64,000 nucleotides of DNA from Finegoldia magna_J (GCF_002243175.1 NZ_NDYF01000009.1:62001-126000), one strand, 5' to 3'. Shown: positions 8,761 to 17,528, counted from the stretch's first letter. The notes: generated from the sequence alone by a model not told the origin. Numbers and translations are program-made.

Positions 8761-9306
8761 TTACTCCTTAAAATAATTTATTATATCAAACAAGTTATTT
8801 CCTTGTAATGATAATCTTTTTGTTACGAGCTTAGCATAGTCATATTTTTTAAATATATCTTTTGCCTTTTCCACATCAGAATATACTTTCCACCTTCCAG
8901 AAATACATTCATTTTTTCCGTTGTAATTAATAAATCCAAGCACATCCTCGTAAGGATACCCTAAAAAAAATCCGATTTCATGAGGAAATTCATTTTCAAG
9001 TAATCTTTTCTTTAAAAAATTTATGCTGCTATTAAAATTATCCGCAGGATAACCATAACTTTTCAAAGCATTTTGCAGCCTCTTATCATTATAGTTTTCT
9101 ATTAAATTGTAATTTATTAAGTACAGCAACAACTTTTTTCTAGTTTGCTTTAAAATAATTAAGCTAAAATTATATTCTGATAATTTTTCGTTTAATTTTA
9201 ATATGTCTTCAAATATGCTATCTGTATAATCAACATTTATCATATTTGCAAATTTGAGATTACTTAGTGTGGGATAACAATGTTCTAATAATATGTCTTG
9301 TAACAT
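8761..9306 (-). CDS. DUF3793 family protein
   Basis: A 181-residue cytoplasmic protein of unknown function. The segment FPHEIGFFLGYPYEDVLGFI followed by GRWKVYSDVEKAKDIFKKY is typical of DUF3793 proteins in Clostridia, which are often found beside flavodoxin genes as here. A GTG at 9312 is in frame but lies within the Shine-Dalgarno sequence GAGGTGG. The ATG at 9306 is preferred, with 5 bases after GAGG. A link to iron or heme metabolism is suggested only by the neighbour and the promoter repeats. Confidence 0.8.
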   Translation of the reverse strand: MLQDILLEHCYPTLSNLKFANMINVDYTDSIFEDILKLNEKLSEYNFSLIILKQTRKKLLLYLINYNLIENYNDKRLQNALKSYGYPADNFNSSINFLKKRLLENEFPHEIGFFLGYPYEDVLGFINYNGKNECISGRWKVYSDVEKAKDIFKKYDYAKLVTKRLSLQGNNLFDIINYFKE

Positions 9307-9323
9307 AACCACCTCTATAATAA

Positions 9324-9391
9324 GTATTGATAATTGATATCATAAAAAGTATAGCACATGATTTTTAATAAATCAATACTGATTATCAATT
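9324..9391 (-). promoter_or_regulatory. Pair of Fur-like inverted operator repeats around the promoter
   Basis: The 9-mer ATTGATAAT occurs at 9326-9334 and, inverted, at 9382-9390. GTATTGAT also occurs in each repeat (9324-9331, and inverted at 9372-9379). The first copy continues as TTGATAATTGATATCA, close to the Fur 7-1-7 pattern TGATAAT-N-ATTATCA. One copy covers the expected start site and the other covers and extends upstream of the -35. This is a typical repressor layout; that the repressor is Fur is inferred. Confidence 0.5.
9348..9376 (-). promoter_or_regulatory. Promoter of the DUF3793-flavodoxin unit
   Basis: On the minus strand, TTGATT (9376-9371) and TATACT (9353-9348) are 17 bases apart. 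The expected transcription start falls near 9341, inside one of the flanking repeats. Confidence 0.72.
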
Positions 9392-9408
9392 AAATTCAAA
9401 GAAATTTG

Positions 9409-9477
9409 TGGTATAATATCTTTGTGCAATAATGATATATGAAGTATCTTGATAATATCGAATGTCTATGTTATATT
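9409..9477 (+). promoter_or_regulatory. Tandem candidate promoters of secG-hppA
   Basis: The first is an extended -10, TGGTATAAT at 9409-9417. The second is TTGATA at 9449-9454 with TATATT at 9472-9477, 17 bases apart. The second lies about 35 bases upstream of the secG start codon. Confidence 0.6.
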
Positions 9478-9511
9478 TTATATATCAACTTAATTGAAAT
9501 GAGGTGGATAA

Positions 9512-9736
9512 ATGAAGACTATTTTTTCAGTAATTTTAGTTATTGCCAGCATTGTAATAATAATTGCAGTGATGAGTCAAGAAACTAAATCAGAAGGGAT
9601 GGCAGCGTTAACAGGCGAAACTAATGTCGGTGGACATGGTGGAAGATTAACTAAGGATAATTATATTAACAGAGTTGTTATTGTATCATCAGTTATATTC
9701 TTGGTTTCAGCTTTGGCGTTAGCATATATAAAATAA
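9512..9736 (+). CDS. secG: Preprotein translocase subunit SecG
   Basis: A 74-residue membrane protein with two hydrophobic segments (about residues 3-20 and 53-72), joined by a polar loop containing the family segment SEGMAALTGETN. SecG assists SecYEG in protein export. GAGGTGG precedes the ATG. It is the first gene of a unit with hppA, 24 bases downstream. Confidence 0.92.
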   Translation: MKTIFSVILVIASIVIIIAVMSQETKSEGMAALTGETNVGGHGGRLTKDNYINRVVIVSSVIFLVSALALAYIK

Positions 9737-9760
9737 TTTAATAGTTGAAAGGAGTAAATC

Positions 9761-11773
9761 ATGGACAATATGTATTACTATTTAGCTATTGCAGCAGGTA
9801 TTATCGCTTTATTATTTGCTGCAATAAAATTTAGTAGCATAAGTAAAAAAAGTGCTGGTAATGAAAGAATGAGGGAGATATCTGGATTTATTCACGACGG
9901 AGCAATGGCTTATCTTTCTCGCCAGTACAAAGCACTTATTATTTTTGTTGTTATAGTATGTGTAATTCTAGGTGTTGCAATCGATTATAAGACAGCAATT
10001 TGTTTTTTAGCTGGTGCAATATTTAGTGTACTTGCAGGTTACATTGGTATGCAAACTGCAACAAAGGCAAACGTTAGGACAGCTAACGCGGCAAAAGAAG
10101 AAGGAATGAATGGAGCATTAAACGTAGCATTTTCTGGTGGAGCAGTAATGGGGATGTGCGTTGTTGGATTAGGAATTTTAGGTATAACTCTTTCTTATAT
10201 TATTTTCCAAGATGCTGAAATCGTTACTGGATTTAGTTTTGGTGCTTCTTCTATAGCTTTATTTGCCAGAGTTGGTGGTGGTATCTATACAAAAGCAGCC
10301 GATGTTGGTGCAGACTTAGTTGGTAAAGTTGAAGCAGGTATTCCTGAAGATGACCCTAGAAACCCTGCAGTTATTGCAGATAACGTTGGGGACAACGTAG
10401 GTGATGTTGCTGGTATGGGAGCTGACTTATTCGAATCTTATGCGGGTAGTATTTTATCAGGTATTACATTAGGTTTATTAGCTTATAAAGAAGCTGGTGT
10501 ATCATTTGCAATAGCAATTGCAGCGTTAGGTGTTATTGCATCTATTATAGGTGTATTTACAGTTAGAGGAGGAAAAGATCCTCAAAAATCTTTAAATACA
10601 GGTACAATTATCAGTTCTATTTTAGCAATTGCTGGATCTTTCTTCTTATCAAGATCTATTCTTGGCAGTAATAATGCTTTCTTCTCCGTATTAGCTGGTA
10701 TATTGGTTGGATTGATAATTTCACAATTTACAGAATACTATACATCTGAAGATAAAAAACCAGTTCAAAAAATTGCCGAAGAATCAGAAACAGGTTCTTC
10801 TACAAATATTATCTCTGGTTTGGCTACAGGAATGAAATCAACTACTGGTCCAATTATTGTAATAGCTATTGGTATAATAGTTTCATTCTTTGCATCAAAT
10901 GGTGCAACGAATCCTACAGAGGGATTGTATGGTATCGCAGTAGCTGCAATCGGTATGTTATCTACTTGTGGTATGACAATTGCGGTAGATGCTTATGGTC
11001 CTATAGCAGATAACGCTGGTGGTATTGCTGAAATGTGCGAATTACCAGAAAATGTAAGAAATATTACAGATAAATTAGACTCAGTTGGTAATACTACTGC
11101 TGCAATTGGTAAAGGATTTGCAATTGGTAGTGCTGCATTGACAGCATTAGCATTATTTGCATCATATACTGCTGTAGTAGGTTTGAAACAAATCGATGTT
11201 ACAAGTCCAGAAGTTGTAGCTGGTATGTTTATTGGTGGTATGTTACCATTCTTGTTCTCAGCATTGACTATGGATGCTGTAGGAACAGCTGCAAATGATA
11301 TGATTGTTGAAGTTAGAAGACAATTTAAAGAATTCCCAGGAATTATGGAAGGTACTCAACAACCTGATTATAAAAAATGTGTGGACATTTCTACAGGTGC
11401 TGCATTAAGACAAATGCTTGTTCCAGGTTTGTTAGCCGTAGTTTGTCCTGTTGTTATGGGATTCTTGTTAGGGGCAGAAGCTTTAGGTGGACTTTTAGCA
11501 GGTTCACTTGTAACTGGTGTATTAATGGCAATATTCATGTCAAACAGTGGTGGAGCATGGGATAATGCTAAGAAATATATTGAATCAGGTCAACACGGTG
11601 GAAAAGGATCAGATGCTCATAAAGCAGCTGTAGTAGGAGATACTGTTGGGGATCCATTCAAGGATACTTCAGGTCCATCATTAAATATTTTAATTAAATT
11701 GATGACAGTAGTATCACTAGTATTCGCACCATTGATTGCTCAACATGGTGGACTAATACTAAACTTATTCTAA
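9761..11773 (+). CDS. hppA: Membrane-bound K+-dependent ion-translocating pyrophosphatase
   Basis: It couples hydrolysis of inorganic pyrophosphate to pumping of H+ or Na+ across the membrane. The 670-residue length and about 16 hydrophobic segments fit the family. The catalytic loops are clear: DVGADLVGKVE...DDPRNPAVIADNVGDNVGD near residue 180, DAYGPIADNAGG, and GDTVGDPFKDTSGPS near the end. The segment GNTTAAIGKG carries Ala and Gly at the positions that hold Lys and Thr in K+-independent enzymes, so this should be the K+-dependent type. Whether it pumps H+, Na+ or both cannot be decided here. Confidence 0.95.
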   Translation: MDNMYYYLAIAAGIIALLFAAIKFSSISKKSAGNERMREISGFIHDGAMAYLSRQYKALIIFVVIVCVILGVAIDYKTAICFLAGAIFSVLAGYIGMQTATKANVRTANAAKEEGMNGALNVAFSGGAVMGMCVVGLGILGITLSYIIFQDAEIVTGFSFGASSIALFARVGGGIYTKAADVGADLVGKVEAGIPEDDPRNPAVIADNVGDNVGDVAGMGADLFESYAGSILSGITLGLLAYKEAGVSFAIAIAALGVIASIIGVFTVRGGKDPQKSLNTGTIISSILAIAGSFFLSRSILGSNNAFFSVLAGILVGLIISQFTEYYTSEDKKPVQKIAEESETGSSTNIISGLATGMKSTTGPIIVIAIGIIVSFFASNGATNPTEGLYGIAVAAIGMLSTCGMTIAVDAYGPIADNAGGIAEMCELPENVRNITDKLDSVGNTTAAIGKGFAIGSAALTALALFASYTAVVGLKQIDVTSPEVVAGMFIGGMLPFLFSALTMDAVGTAANDMIVEVRRQFKEFPGIMEGTQQPDYKKCVDISTGAALRQMLVPGLLAVVCPVVMGFLLGAEALGGLLAGSLVTGVLMAIFMSNSGGAWDNAKKYIESGQHGGKGSDAHKAAVVGDTVGDPFKDTSGPSLNILIKLMTVVSLVFAPLIAQHGGLILNLF

Positions 11774-11839
11774 AAGATAGAATATTTTTAGTATTTAAAG
11801 TGTTTTTCTAAAACACGAATTGAATTAAAAGATTTTAAG

Positions 11840-11879
11840 CGGAATGTTATCTGTATATCGCAGAAAACATTCCGTTTTT
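11840..11879 (+). terminator. Terminator after hppA
   Basis: CGGAATGTT (11840-11848) pairs with AACATTCCG (11866-11874), with an extra CTG/CAG pair inside the loop, followed by TTTTT. Confidence 0.8.
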
Positions 11880-11945
11880 AATTTTGTTTTATTTTAATTC
11901 AAAATTATTGTATAATATTATTATCTATAATTTTAGGAGGAATAA

Positions 11946-13277
11946 ATGGACGAAGTCGGGCCCAATCTTATTTTAGAATTGGTTATTTTATTGATACTCA
12001 TAATAATTAATGCTTTCTTTTCAGCAAGTGAAATAGCAATAGTATCTTGTGACAAAAACAAGCTTAGAGTTATGAGTGATGATGGAAATGAAAAGGCAAA
12101 ATCTGTCTTAGAACAATTTGAAAAACACACAAAATTTTTGTCTACTATTCAGGTGATTTTAACTTACATTGGATTTGTTGCTTCAGCAATATGTGCATCT
12201 AGTTTAAGTGTCAGTTTGAGTCAAAAGTTAATATTTTTAGGATTAAATAAATCTGTAACTTATTGGATATCGGTGTGTATTGTACTTATTGTTTTGTCAT
12301 TTTTGTATATTTTGTTTGGACAATTGATTCCTAAAAGAATCGCTTTGAGTGTAGCGGATTCTTTTGCATTATTTTCAATTAATGCTGTGAGATTTATTTA
12401 CTTTATTTTAAAACCATTTGTTTTCTTACTTTCTAAGTCAACAAAATTTATACTAAGTATAATTGGAATAAAAACTTTGAATGTGGAAAGCAAAATAACT
12501 GTTGAAGAAATAAAATCAATGGTTGAGGTCGGAAAAGAACAAGGAATTATTAATTCAAATGAAAAAGATATGATTGATGCAGTTATTAACTTCAATGAAA
12601 AAACAGCTGAAGAGATTATGACAGCAAGAACAGAAGTATTTGCCATTGACCTTGAGGATTGCATTGAAGATTATTTAGATAAATTAATGGAACTTAAATT
12701 TTCAAGGATTCCAATATATGAAGGTGATATCGATAATATACTGGGCATTATTTATATTAAGGATTATATGAGTGAAGCTTACAAACATGGATTTAAAAAT
12801 GTTGATTTACGAAAAATTTTAAAACCAGCGTATTTCATATCAGAAACTAAAAATATCAATGATTTATTCTCAGATATGAAGAAAAAAAGAATTCACATGG
12901 CAATCTTAATAGATGAATATGGTGGTTTTTCAGGAATTGTATCGATGGAAGATTTAATAGAAGAAATAGTTGGTAATATCGAAGATGAATACGACCATGA
13001 AGCCCCTGATATTATTCAGGTTGACAAGTTTAATTATATAGTAAAAGGTAGTACTTCCATAAAAGAAATTAATTCTAACATTGGACTTGAGATCGATGAG
13101 CTATCGGATGATTATGATACATTAGGCGGTATGTTAATTAACAGGTTAGGATATATACCTGAAGATGGATTCAAAAGAAAAATAGAAATAGATGATGTTT
13201 TGTACAATATAATTTTTGTGGAAGATAAAAGAATTAAAAAGGTAAAAATTACATTACCTAAGAACTTTTTTGAATAG
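11946..13277 (+). CDS. CNNM/CorC-HlyC family transporter with CBS pair
   Basis: A 443-residue membrane protein. The N-terminal DUF21 (CNNM) domain has about four hydrophobic segments up to residue 165 and contains FFSASEIAIVS. Two CBS domains follow (about 200-330; ARTEVFAIDLED, RIHMAILIDEYGGFSGIVSMEDLIEEIVG). A C-terminal CorC_HlyC domain ends the protein (DYDTLGGMLINRLGYIPEDG). Related proteins export Mg2+ or other divalent ions, but the hemolysin label common in databases is historical. AGGAGG lies 5 bases before the ATG and a TATAAT is at 11911-11916 with no good -35. Confidence 0.9.
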   Translation: MDEVGPNLILELVILLILIIINAFFSASEIAIVSCDKNKLRVMSDDGNEKAKSVLEQFEKHTKFLSTIQVILTYIGFVASAICASSLSVSLSQKLIFLGLNKSVTYWISVCIVLIVLSFLYILFGQLIPKRIALSVADSFALFSINAVRFIYFILKPFVFLLSKSTKFILSIIGIKTLNVESKITVEEIKSMVEVGKEQGIINSNEKDMIDAVINFNEKTAEEIMTARTEVFAIDLEDCIEDYLDKLMELKFSRIPIYEGDIDNILGIIYIKDYMSEAYKHGFKNVDLRKILKPAYFISETKNINDLFSDMKKKRIHMAILIDEYGGFSGIVSMEDLIEEIVGNIEDEYDHEAPDIIQVDKFNYIVKGSTSIKEINSNIGLEIDELSDDYDTLGGMLINRLGYIPEDGFKRKIEIDDVLYNIIFVEDKRIKKVKITLPKNFFE

Positions 13278-13285
13278 GTGATTAA

Positions 13286-14041
13286 ATGATTATTATAAAA
13301 AATAAAGATGAAATAGAAAAAATGGATATTTCTGGAAATGTCATTTCAGGAATGCATGAAGCTTTGCGAGAATTCGTTAAACCAGGTTTGACCACAATGC
13401 AAGTTAATGATTTTTGCGAAAAATTTATTAGAAGCAAAGGAGCAATACCAGCTCAAATAGGATTTGAAGGGTTCCCGTACGCTACATGTTGTTCTGTAAA
13501 TGATGAAATATGCCATGGATATCCATCTGATTATGTTTTAAAATCTGGGGACTTGTTAAAAGTTGATACAGTAGTTGAATTGAATGGTTGGATGAGTGAT
13601 TCCTGTTGGAGCTATGCAGTTGGTGAAATAGATGAAGAGACTCAAAAACTTATGGATGTTACTAGAGAATGTTTGTATGAAGGAATTAAATTAGCCGTAA
13701 TAGGTAATAGACTAGGCGATATAGGAGCTAAAATTCAGTCCATAGCAGAAACTAATGGCTATTCTGTAGTACGAGAATTCACTGGCCACGGAATCGGCAG
13801 AGGTATGCATGAAGATCCAATGGTTCTTCACTATGGTAAAGAACACAGAGGTCTTAGATTACAAGAGGGAATGGTTTTAACTATTGAACCAATGATAAAT
13901 ATGGGAACTCATAAGTTGAAAATTGATAAAAATGGATGGACAGCTAGAACTATTGACGGGAAAAAATCATGCCAATATGAACACACATTAGCTATCACAA
14001 AAGATGGTCCAAGAATTTTGACTAAACAACAAGGACAATAG
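13286..14041 (+). CDS. map: Type I methionine aminopeptidase
   Basis: It removes the N-terminal methionine from new proteins. The 251-residue protein has the pita-bread fold with the metal ligands recognisable: D in LLKVDTVVE near residue 92, D in MSDSCWSYAVG, H in GHGIGRGMHEDP near residue 168, E in TIEPMINMG, and E in YEHTLAI. A GTGATTAA lies before the ATG, 8 bases after the preceding gene. It ends in a strong bidirectional terminator. Confidence 0.96.
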   Translation: MIIIKNKDEIEKMDISGNVISGMHEALREFVKPGLTTMQVNDFCEKFIRSKGAIPAQIGFEGFPYATCCSVNDEICHGYPSDYVLKSGDLLKVDTVVELNGWMSDSCWSYAVGEIDEETQKLMDVTRECLYEGIKLAVIGNRLGDIGAKIQSIAETNGYSVVREFTGHGIGRGMHEDPMVLHYGKEHRGLRLQEGMVLTIEPMINMGTHKLKIDKNGWTARTIDGKKSCQYEHTLAITKDGPRILTKQQGQ

Positions 14042-14046
14042 AATAA

Positions 14047-14082
14047 AGAGAATATTTTGAGAGTTTCCTCAAAATATTCTCT
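14047..14082. terminator. Bidirectional terminator between map and tmcAL
   Basis: A perfect 15-base stem (14047-14061 with 14068-14082) has a 6-base loop and is followed by a run of T on the plus strand. It reaches the stop codon of the convergent gene. Confidence 0.92.
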
Positions 14083-15226
14083 ATTTTTTTATTACTGGAA
14101 AATTATAAAAATCATTAACCTTTTTTGTAGAATAGATTAGTCTACTGACTTTTATATCATATTCAAATAATTTTTTGTAATTATCAGATAAATTTGAAAA
14201 ATCTCTGTTCAAAGAATAAATTTTACAATTTTTATTAATTGTGGACAAATCGAAGTTTTTTTTGAATCCCAATAGGCGAACAGCTTCAATATCTGCATTT
14301 ACGATATCATCCACAAATTTTTTATCCACTCCTAAAATATAATTTAAAATCAATCTTTTAAGTCGATTTTGGGTATATTTTTTATTTTTTATGTTTTCAA
14401 AAAAATCATCATAATTTTCATTCAATGCTTTTGATAGAAGATTTTCTAATCCTTTCTCATAACCCGTTATATTATCCAATTCAGATTTTTCCACAAATAA
14501 TTTATAAGATAATATGTCTAAAAGTTTTTTGTTAGATTGAATAGAATTGTTTTTTAGATATTCGTAAGTTAAGGATGGAATTTTGTCTTTGAATTCTTCT
14601 AATAGTTTTAAATTAGATCTAATAGAAGATGCACTATAAGAAATACTTTCAATAGAACTTGAATTGTATTCGCTATTGACTCTTCTTATTGGCAGAATTT
14701 TACATTTAGAGTGTAGTTTATCTAATGATTTCATATATTCCAAAGCAAGAATGTTATTTGATTTGAAGATTTCATCAGAATGATCAGTATAGTTTTGCTT
14801 TGAAAATTCCATTATGTTTTTATTATATGAATTATTTTTGTTTTCTAGTATAAACTGTTTAATATTAGCTTCATTTTCTAATAGAAAATCTTTGTATGAA
14901 ATAAGATCTTCTATTTCTGTTTCAACTCCAAAAGAAACATAATCACATCCAATAGTGTCTATTATTTTAATAGCGTAATAGCTGAAATTTTTTGCTGATT
15001 GTAAAGAAAATACAGAAGGAAGTTCAATAACACAGTCTATTCCGTATTCCAAAGCAATTTTAGTTTTATAAAGTTTGTCTAAAATAGAAAAATCACCACG
15101 TTGTACTACATTTCCACTCATTATTGCAACTATGTTTGCTTCTGGGAATTTCTTTTTGATTTGTTCTATTTGATGTAGATGTCCAAAATGAAACGGATTG
15201 TATTCACATACTATAGCTACATTCAT
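14081..15226 (-). CDS. tmcAL: tRNA(Met) cytidine acetate ligase (TmcAL, YlbM family)
   Basis: TmcAL acetylates the wobble cytidine of elongator tRNA(Met) using acetate and ATP. The 381-residue protein begins with the nucleotidyltransferase motif CEYNPFHFGHLHQI, followed by IMSGNVVQRGDFS and CDYVSFGVE, which match this family. The remainder is more divergent and somewhat shorter than Bacillus YlbM. It is a single-gene unit with its own promoter and terminator. Confidence 0.9.
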   Translation of the reverse strand: MNVAIVCEYNPFHFGHLHQIEQIKKKFPEANIVAIMSGNVVQRGDFSILDKLYKTKIALEYGIDCVIELPSVFSLQSAKNFSYYAIKIIDTIGCDYVSFGVETEIEDLISYKDFLLENEANIKQFILENKNNSYNKNIMEFSKQNYTDHSDEIFKSNNILALEYMKSLDKLHSKCKILPIRRVNSEYNSSSIESISYSASSIRSNLKLLEEFKDKIPSLTYEYLKNNSIQSNKKLLDILSYKLFVEKSELDNITGYEKGLENLLSKALNENYDDFFENIKNKKYTQNRLKRLILNYILGVDKKFVDDIVNADIEAVRLLGFKKNFDLSTINKNCKIYSLNRDFSNLSDNYKKLFEYDIKVSRLIYSTKKVNDFYNFPVIKK

Positions 15227-15265
15227 AATTATTGATTCCTTTCATATACTTTTTTCTTATGTTGT

Positions 15266-15294
15266 ATTATAATTGATATTGGTAATATAGTAAA
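15266..15294 (-). promoter_or_regulatory. Promoter of tmcAL
   Basis: On the minus strand, TTTACT (15294-15289) and TATAAT (15271-15266) are 17 bases apart, about 40 bases upstream of the start codon. Confidence 0.65.
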
Positions 15295-15312
15295 CAAAAA
15301 GGGGTAGATTTT

Positions 15313-15753
15313 ATGGATATAAGATTTGTTAAAGGCAATATTTTTGAGCTACAAAGCGATGCAATTTTATATTTTATCGAAAATTCACTTCTGGAAGAGA
15401 ATTCAAAAAAATTAGTTGAGAAAGCTGGAGAAAGAATTTTAGAACCTCTTACAAAAATAAGTGGAATAGAAAAAGGAGAATGTAAAATCATTCCTGCTTT
15501 TAATATAACTTCAGATTATGTGATATTGGCAAATTTGCCAGAAGATTTAAGAAATAACAACAAAAATATTTTCAAAAATCTAATCTATAATGTTTTTTGT
15601 GAAATGAAAAAATTCGAAATTCATTCGCTTAACATAGATTATTCTTTTTTAACTGAAAAATATTCTAGTGAATTTGTTAATCTTATAAATGAAGTTATAG
15701 ACGAAAAATCGTTGAGAATTAGCGATTTCCTTGTATTTATGTGCAAAAGTTAA
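15313..15753 (+). CDS. Macro-domain-like protein
   Basis: A 146-residue protein resembling the first two thirds of macro (ADP-ribose-binding) domains. It has a DIRFVKGNIFELQSDAILYFIENSL start, a central GIEKGECKIIPAFNITSDYVILA, and a helix-rich end. The usual NAAN and glycine-rich ligand loops are replaced, so ADP-ribose binding is doubtful. GGGG lies before the ATG. It is the first of three poorly characterised genes between tmcAL and the tRNA cluster. The family call rests on pattern only and may be wrong. Confidence 0.55.
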   Translation: MDIRFVKGNIFELQSDAILYFIENSLLEENSKKLVEKAGERILEPLTKISGIEKGECKIIPAFNITSDYVILANLPEDLRNNNKNIFKNLIYNVFCEMKKFEIHSLNIDYSFLTEKYSSEFVNLINEVIDEKSLRISDFLVFMCKS

Positions 15754-15811
15754 TAATTGACTTTTAACTTAAATTACTCTAAAATAATATTATGTCCAAT
15801 AACGAAAGGTA

Positions 15812-16453
15812 GTGATTAATATTTTTCCAGAAACTCATAAGAGAATTGTTAGAGAAATAAATCAAGACATTAAAGATTCTTATGGAATCAATTTAAATAT
15901 AAAAAAATTAGAATGGGGAGCTGTTAGTCCAGATATTTTACCAAAATACAAGCTGATAGCACATTACAAAGAAGAAAGTATAAATTATATTGTAAAAGAA
16001 ATTATCACTATAATTTATCTTTTTCAATTTACAGATTTAACAAGATTGAACTCATTGCAAAATAAGATTTTGAGTACAAAACTTGGAGTAATAAGTCATT
16101 ATCTAAGTGATTATGTGTGTCTTCCACACGCAAAAAGATGGAGGTGCAATCAACACCTTAAAGATCACATGAAATACGAAAGAGTTTTGAATAAGTTGGC
16201 ACAAAATCATATATTTGACAAAAAGGCAATAATAACAAGTCAAATAAGCATAGACAATGATGAATGTGTGATGTTAAAAACACTGGTTAAGAATTATATT
16301 GAAGATATAATAGATGAATACAGCATTTCAGAAGATAAAACTAGAGATTTGGACTTTGCGTACGGGTTGAATTATTCTATTTTCTGTTTTATCTTTGAAA
16401 CTATTGAAGTATTCTCTACAGAAAGATACTATCAAAAGTCCTTTGTTTTTTAA
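15812..16453 (+). CDS. Zinc-dependent phospholipase C-like protein
   Basis: A 213-residue protein in the style of the zinc-dependent phospholipase C family. It has an early His (ETHKRIVREI), then WGAVSPDILPKYKLIAHY, and later the cluster GVISHYLSDYVCLPHAKRW...HMKYE, which offers Asp and several His as possible metal ligands. There is no signal peptide, so it is probably cytoplasmic. The start is GTG at 15812, close behind GAAAGG; ATT at 15815 with better spacing cannot be excluded. No substrate can be named. Confidence 0.7.
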   Translation: MINIFPETHKRIVREINQDIKDSYGINLNIKKLEWGAVSPDILPKYKLIAHYKEESINYIVKEIITIIYLFQFTDLTRLNSLQNKILSTKLGVISHYLSDYVCLPHAKRWRCNQHLKDHMKYERVLNKLAQNHIFDKKAIITSQISIDNDECVMLKTLVKNYIEDIIDEYSISEDKTRDLDFAYGLNYSIFCFIFETIEVFSTERYYQKSFVF

Positions 16454-16474
16454 ATATAATTAGGAGTAGAAGTT

Positions 16475-17200
16475 ATGTATAAAGCTTACAATACGAACAA
16501 TTTAAAGAAAAAGCTTGAGAAAAAATTTCTTTTCGAAGATGATTTATTAGCTTTATACTTAATGCTTGATATTGTTCAACAAGAAAACAAAATACAACCT
16601 TGTTATGTCAAATATAATGCTCTTAATAAAATTTACAATGTTTTAATTAATCATTTGTCGTATAGAAATGACAGAGAAAATATTATTAAAGCTATTTTTG
16701 ATTTAATCTCAGAAGATATTAATAAAATTGAATTCACATATTATCTTCAAGCTTATACTGAAGGCTTTAATAATAAGAATATAAGTGATGAGTTGGAGTT
16801 TTATGCATTAAGACATATTCCAGCATCTACGATTAAAAAATCGGATATTCTTCTTCATAATACTGAAAGCAGAAGTGCTAAGTTTTTAAAAAATAAAATG
16901 ATTAGTTCAATTAAAAACAAATCTAATGCATTCAGAGTACAAGATTCAATAATAGATAATTATTGCGAAAACATCTTAAAAGACAAGATATTTAGCATTA
17001 ATAGCAAGATGGACAAACAGTTAGTGATGAAATCTATTAATGATAGTGTAGTGATTTCTGAAGAAAAATTTTTGAATATGTGGCAATTGGAAAATTTGTA
17101 CAAAAAAATTGTTAAAACTTTGAAAACTGTTTTAAATAATTCTATAGAAGATGCATTGTGGTATGGGTTAAATGACAGAGTATTACAAAGGTATAAGTAA
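16475..17200 (+). CDS. Hypothetical protein, mostly alpha-helical
   Basis: A 241-residue basic, lysine- and asparagine-rich protein with no signal peptide, membrane segment or motif I recognise. The composition (long K/E/N/I/L stretches) suggests an all-helical fold. TAGGAG stands 8 bases before the ATG. It follows the PLC-like gene after 21 bases and is probably co-transcribed with it and the macro-like gene. I cannot assign a function. Confidence 0.75.
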   Translation: MYKAYNTNNLKKKLEKKFLFEDDLLALYLMLDIVQQENKIQPCYVKYNALNKIYNVLINHLSYRNDRENIIKAIFDLISEDINKIEFTYYLQAYTEGFNNKNISDELEFYALRHIPASTIKKSDILLHNTESRSAKFLKNKMISSIKNKSNAFRVQDSIIDNYCENILKDKIFSINSKMDKQLVMKSINDSVVISEEKFLNMWQLENLYKKIVKTLKTVLNNSIEDALWYGLNDRVLQRYK

Positions 17201-17235
17201 ATTGTAAAGTCAGATTTAAATTGTTGTAAAAAAAT

Positions 17236-17264
17236 TTGACAAAACAAATTTAATCGTTTATACT
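17236..17264 (+). promoter_or_regulatory. Promoter of the tRNA cluster
   Basis: TTGACA at 17236-17241 and TATACT at 17259-17264 are exactly 17 bases apart and end 25 bases upstream of tRNA-Phe. This is one of the best sigma-A matches in the window. Confidence 0.88.
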
Positions 17265-17289
17265 AGTAAAGTAATGTTTGATACATTAA

Positions 17290-17365
17290 GCCCAGATAGC
17301 TCAGTCGGTAGAGCAAAGGACTGAAAATCCTTGTGTCGCTGGTTCGATTCCGGCTCTGGGCACCA
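17290..17365 (+). tRNA. tRNA-Phe (GAA)
   Basis: A 76-base cloverleaf with acceptor pairs GCCCAGA/TCTGGGC, a D-arm with AGCTC, anticodon GAA in the loop CTGAAAA, the T-loop GGTTCGATTCC, discriminator A and an encoded CCA end. Confidence 0.97.
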
Positions 17366-17373
17366 AAATGTGT

Positions 17374-17448
17374 GCGGAAGTGGCTCAGTGGTAGAGCATC
17401 GCCTTGCCAAGGCGAGGGTCGCGAGTTCGAGTCTCGTCTTCCGCTCCA
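17374..17448 (+). tRNA. tRNA-Gly (GCC)
   Basis: A 75-base cloverleaf with acceptor pairs GCGGAAG/CTTCCGC, anticodon GCC in the loop TTGCCAA, a T-arm with GTTCGAGTC, discriminator T and an encoded CCA. It lies 8 bases after tRNA-Phe. Confidence 0.97.
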
Positions 17449-17451
17449 TAT

Positions 17452-17525
17452 GGCGACATAGCCAAGTGGTAAGGCAGAGGTCTGCAACACCTTCACCCCC
17501 AGTTCAAATCTGGGTGTCGCCTCCA
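17452..17525 (+). tRNA. tRNA-Cys (GCA)
   Basis: A 74-base cloverleaf with acceptor pairs GGCGACA/TGTCGCC, anticodon GCA in the loop CTGCAAC, a T-arm with GTTCAAATC, discriminator T and an encoded CCA. It lies 3 bases after tRNA-Gly. Confidence 0.97.
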
Positions 17526-17528
17526 AAG

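Noticed and set aside
12398..12664. 88-codon frame antisense to the CorC/HlyC gene
   Set aside because: A shadow frame with no ribosome site, within a conserved coding region.
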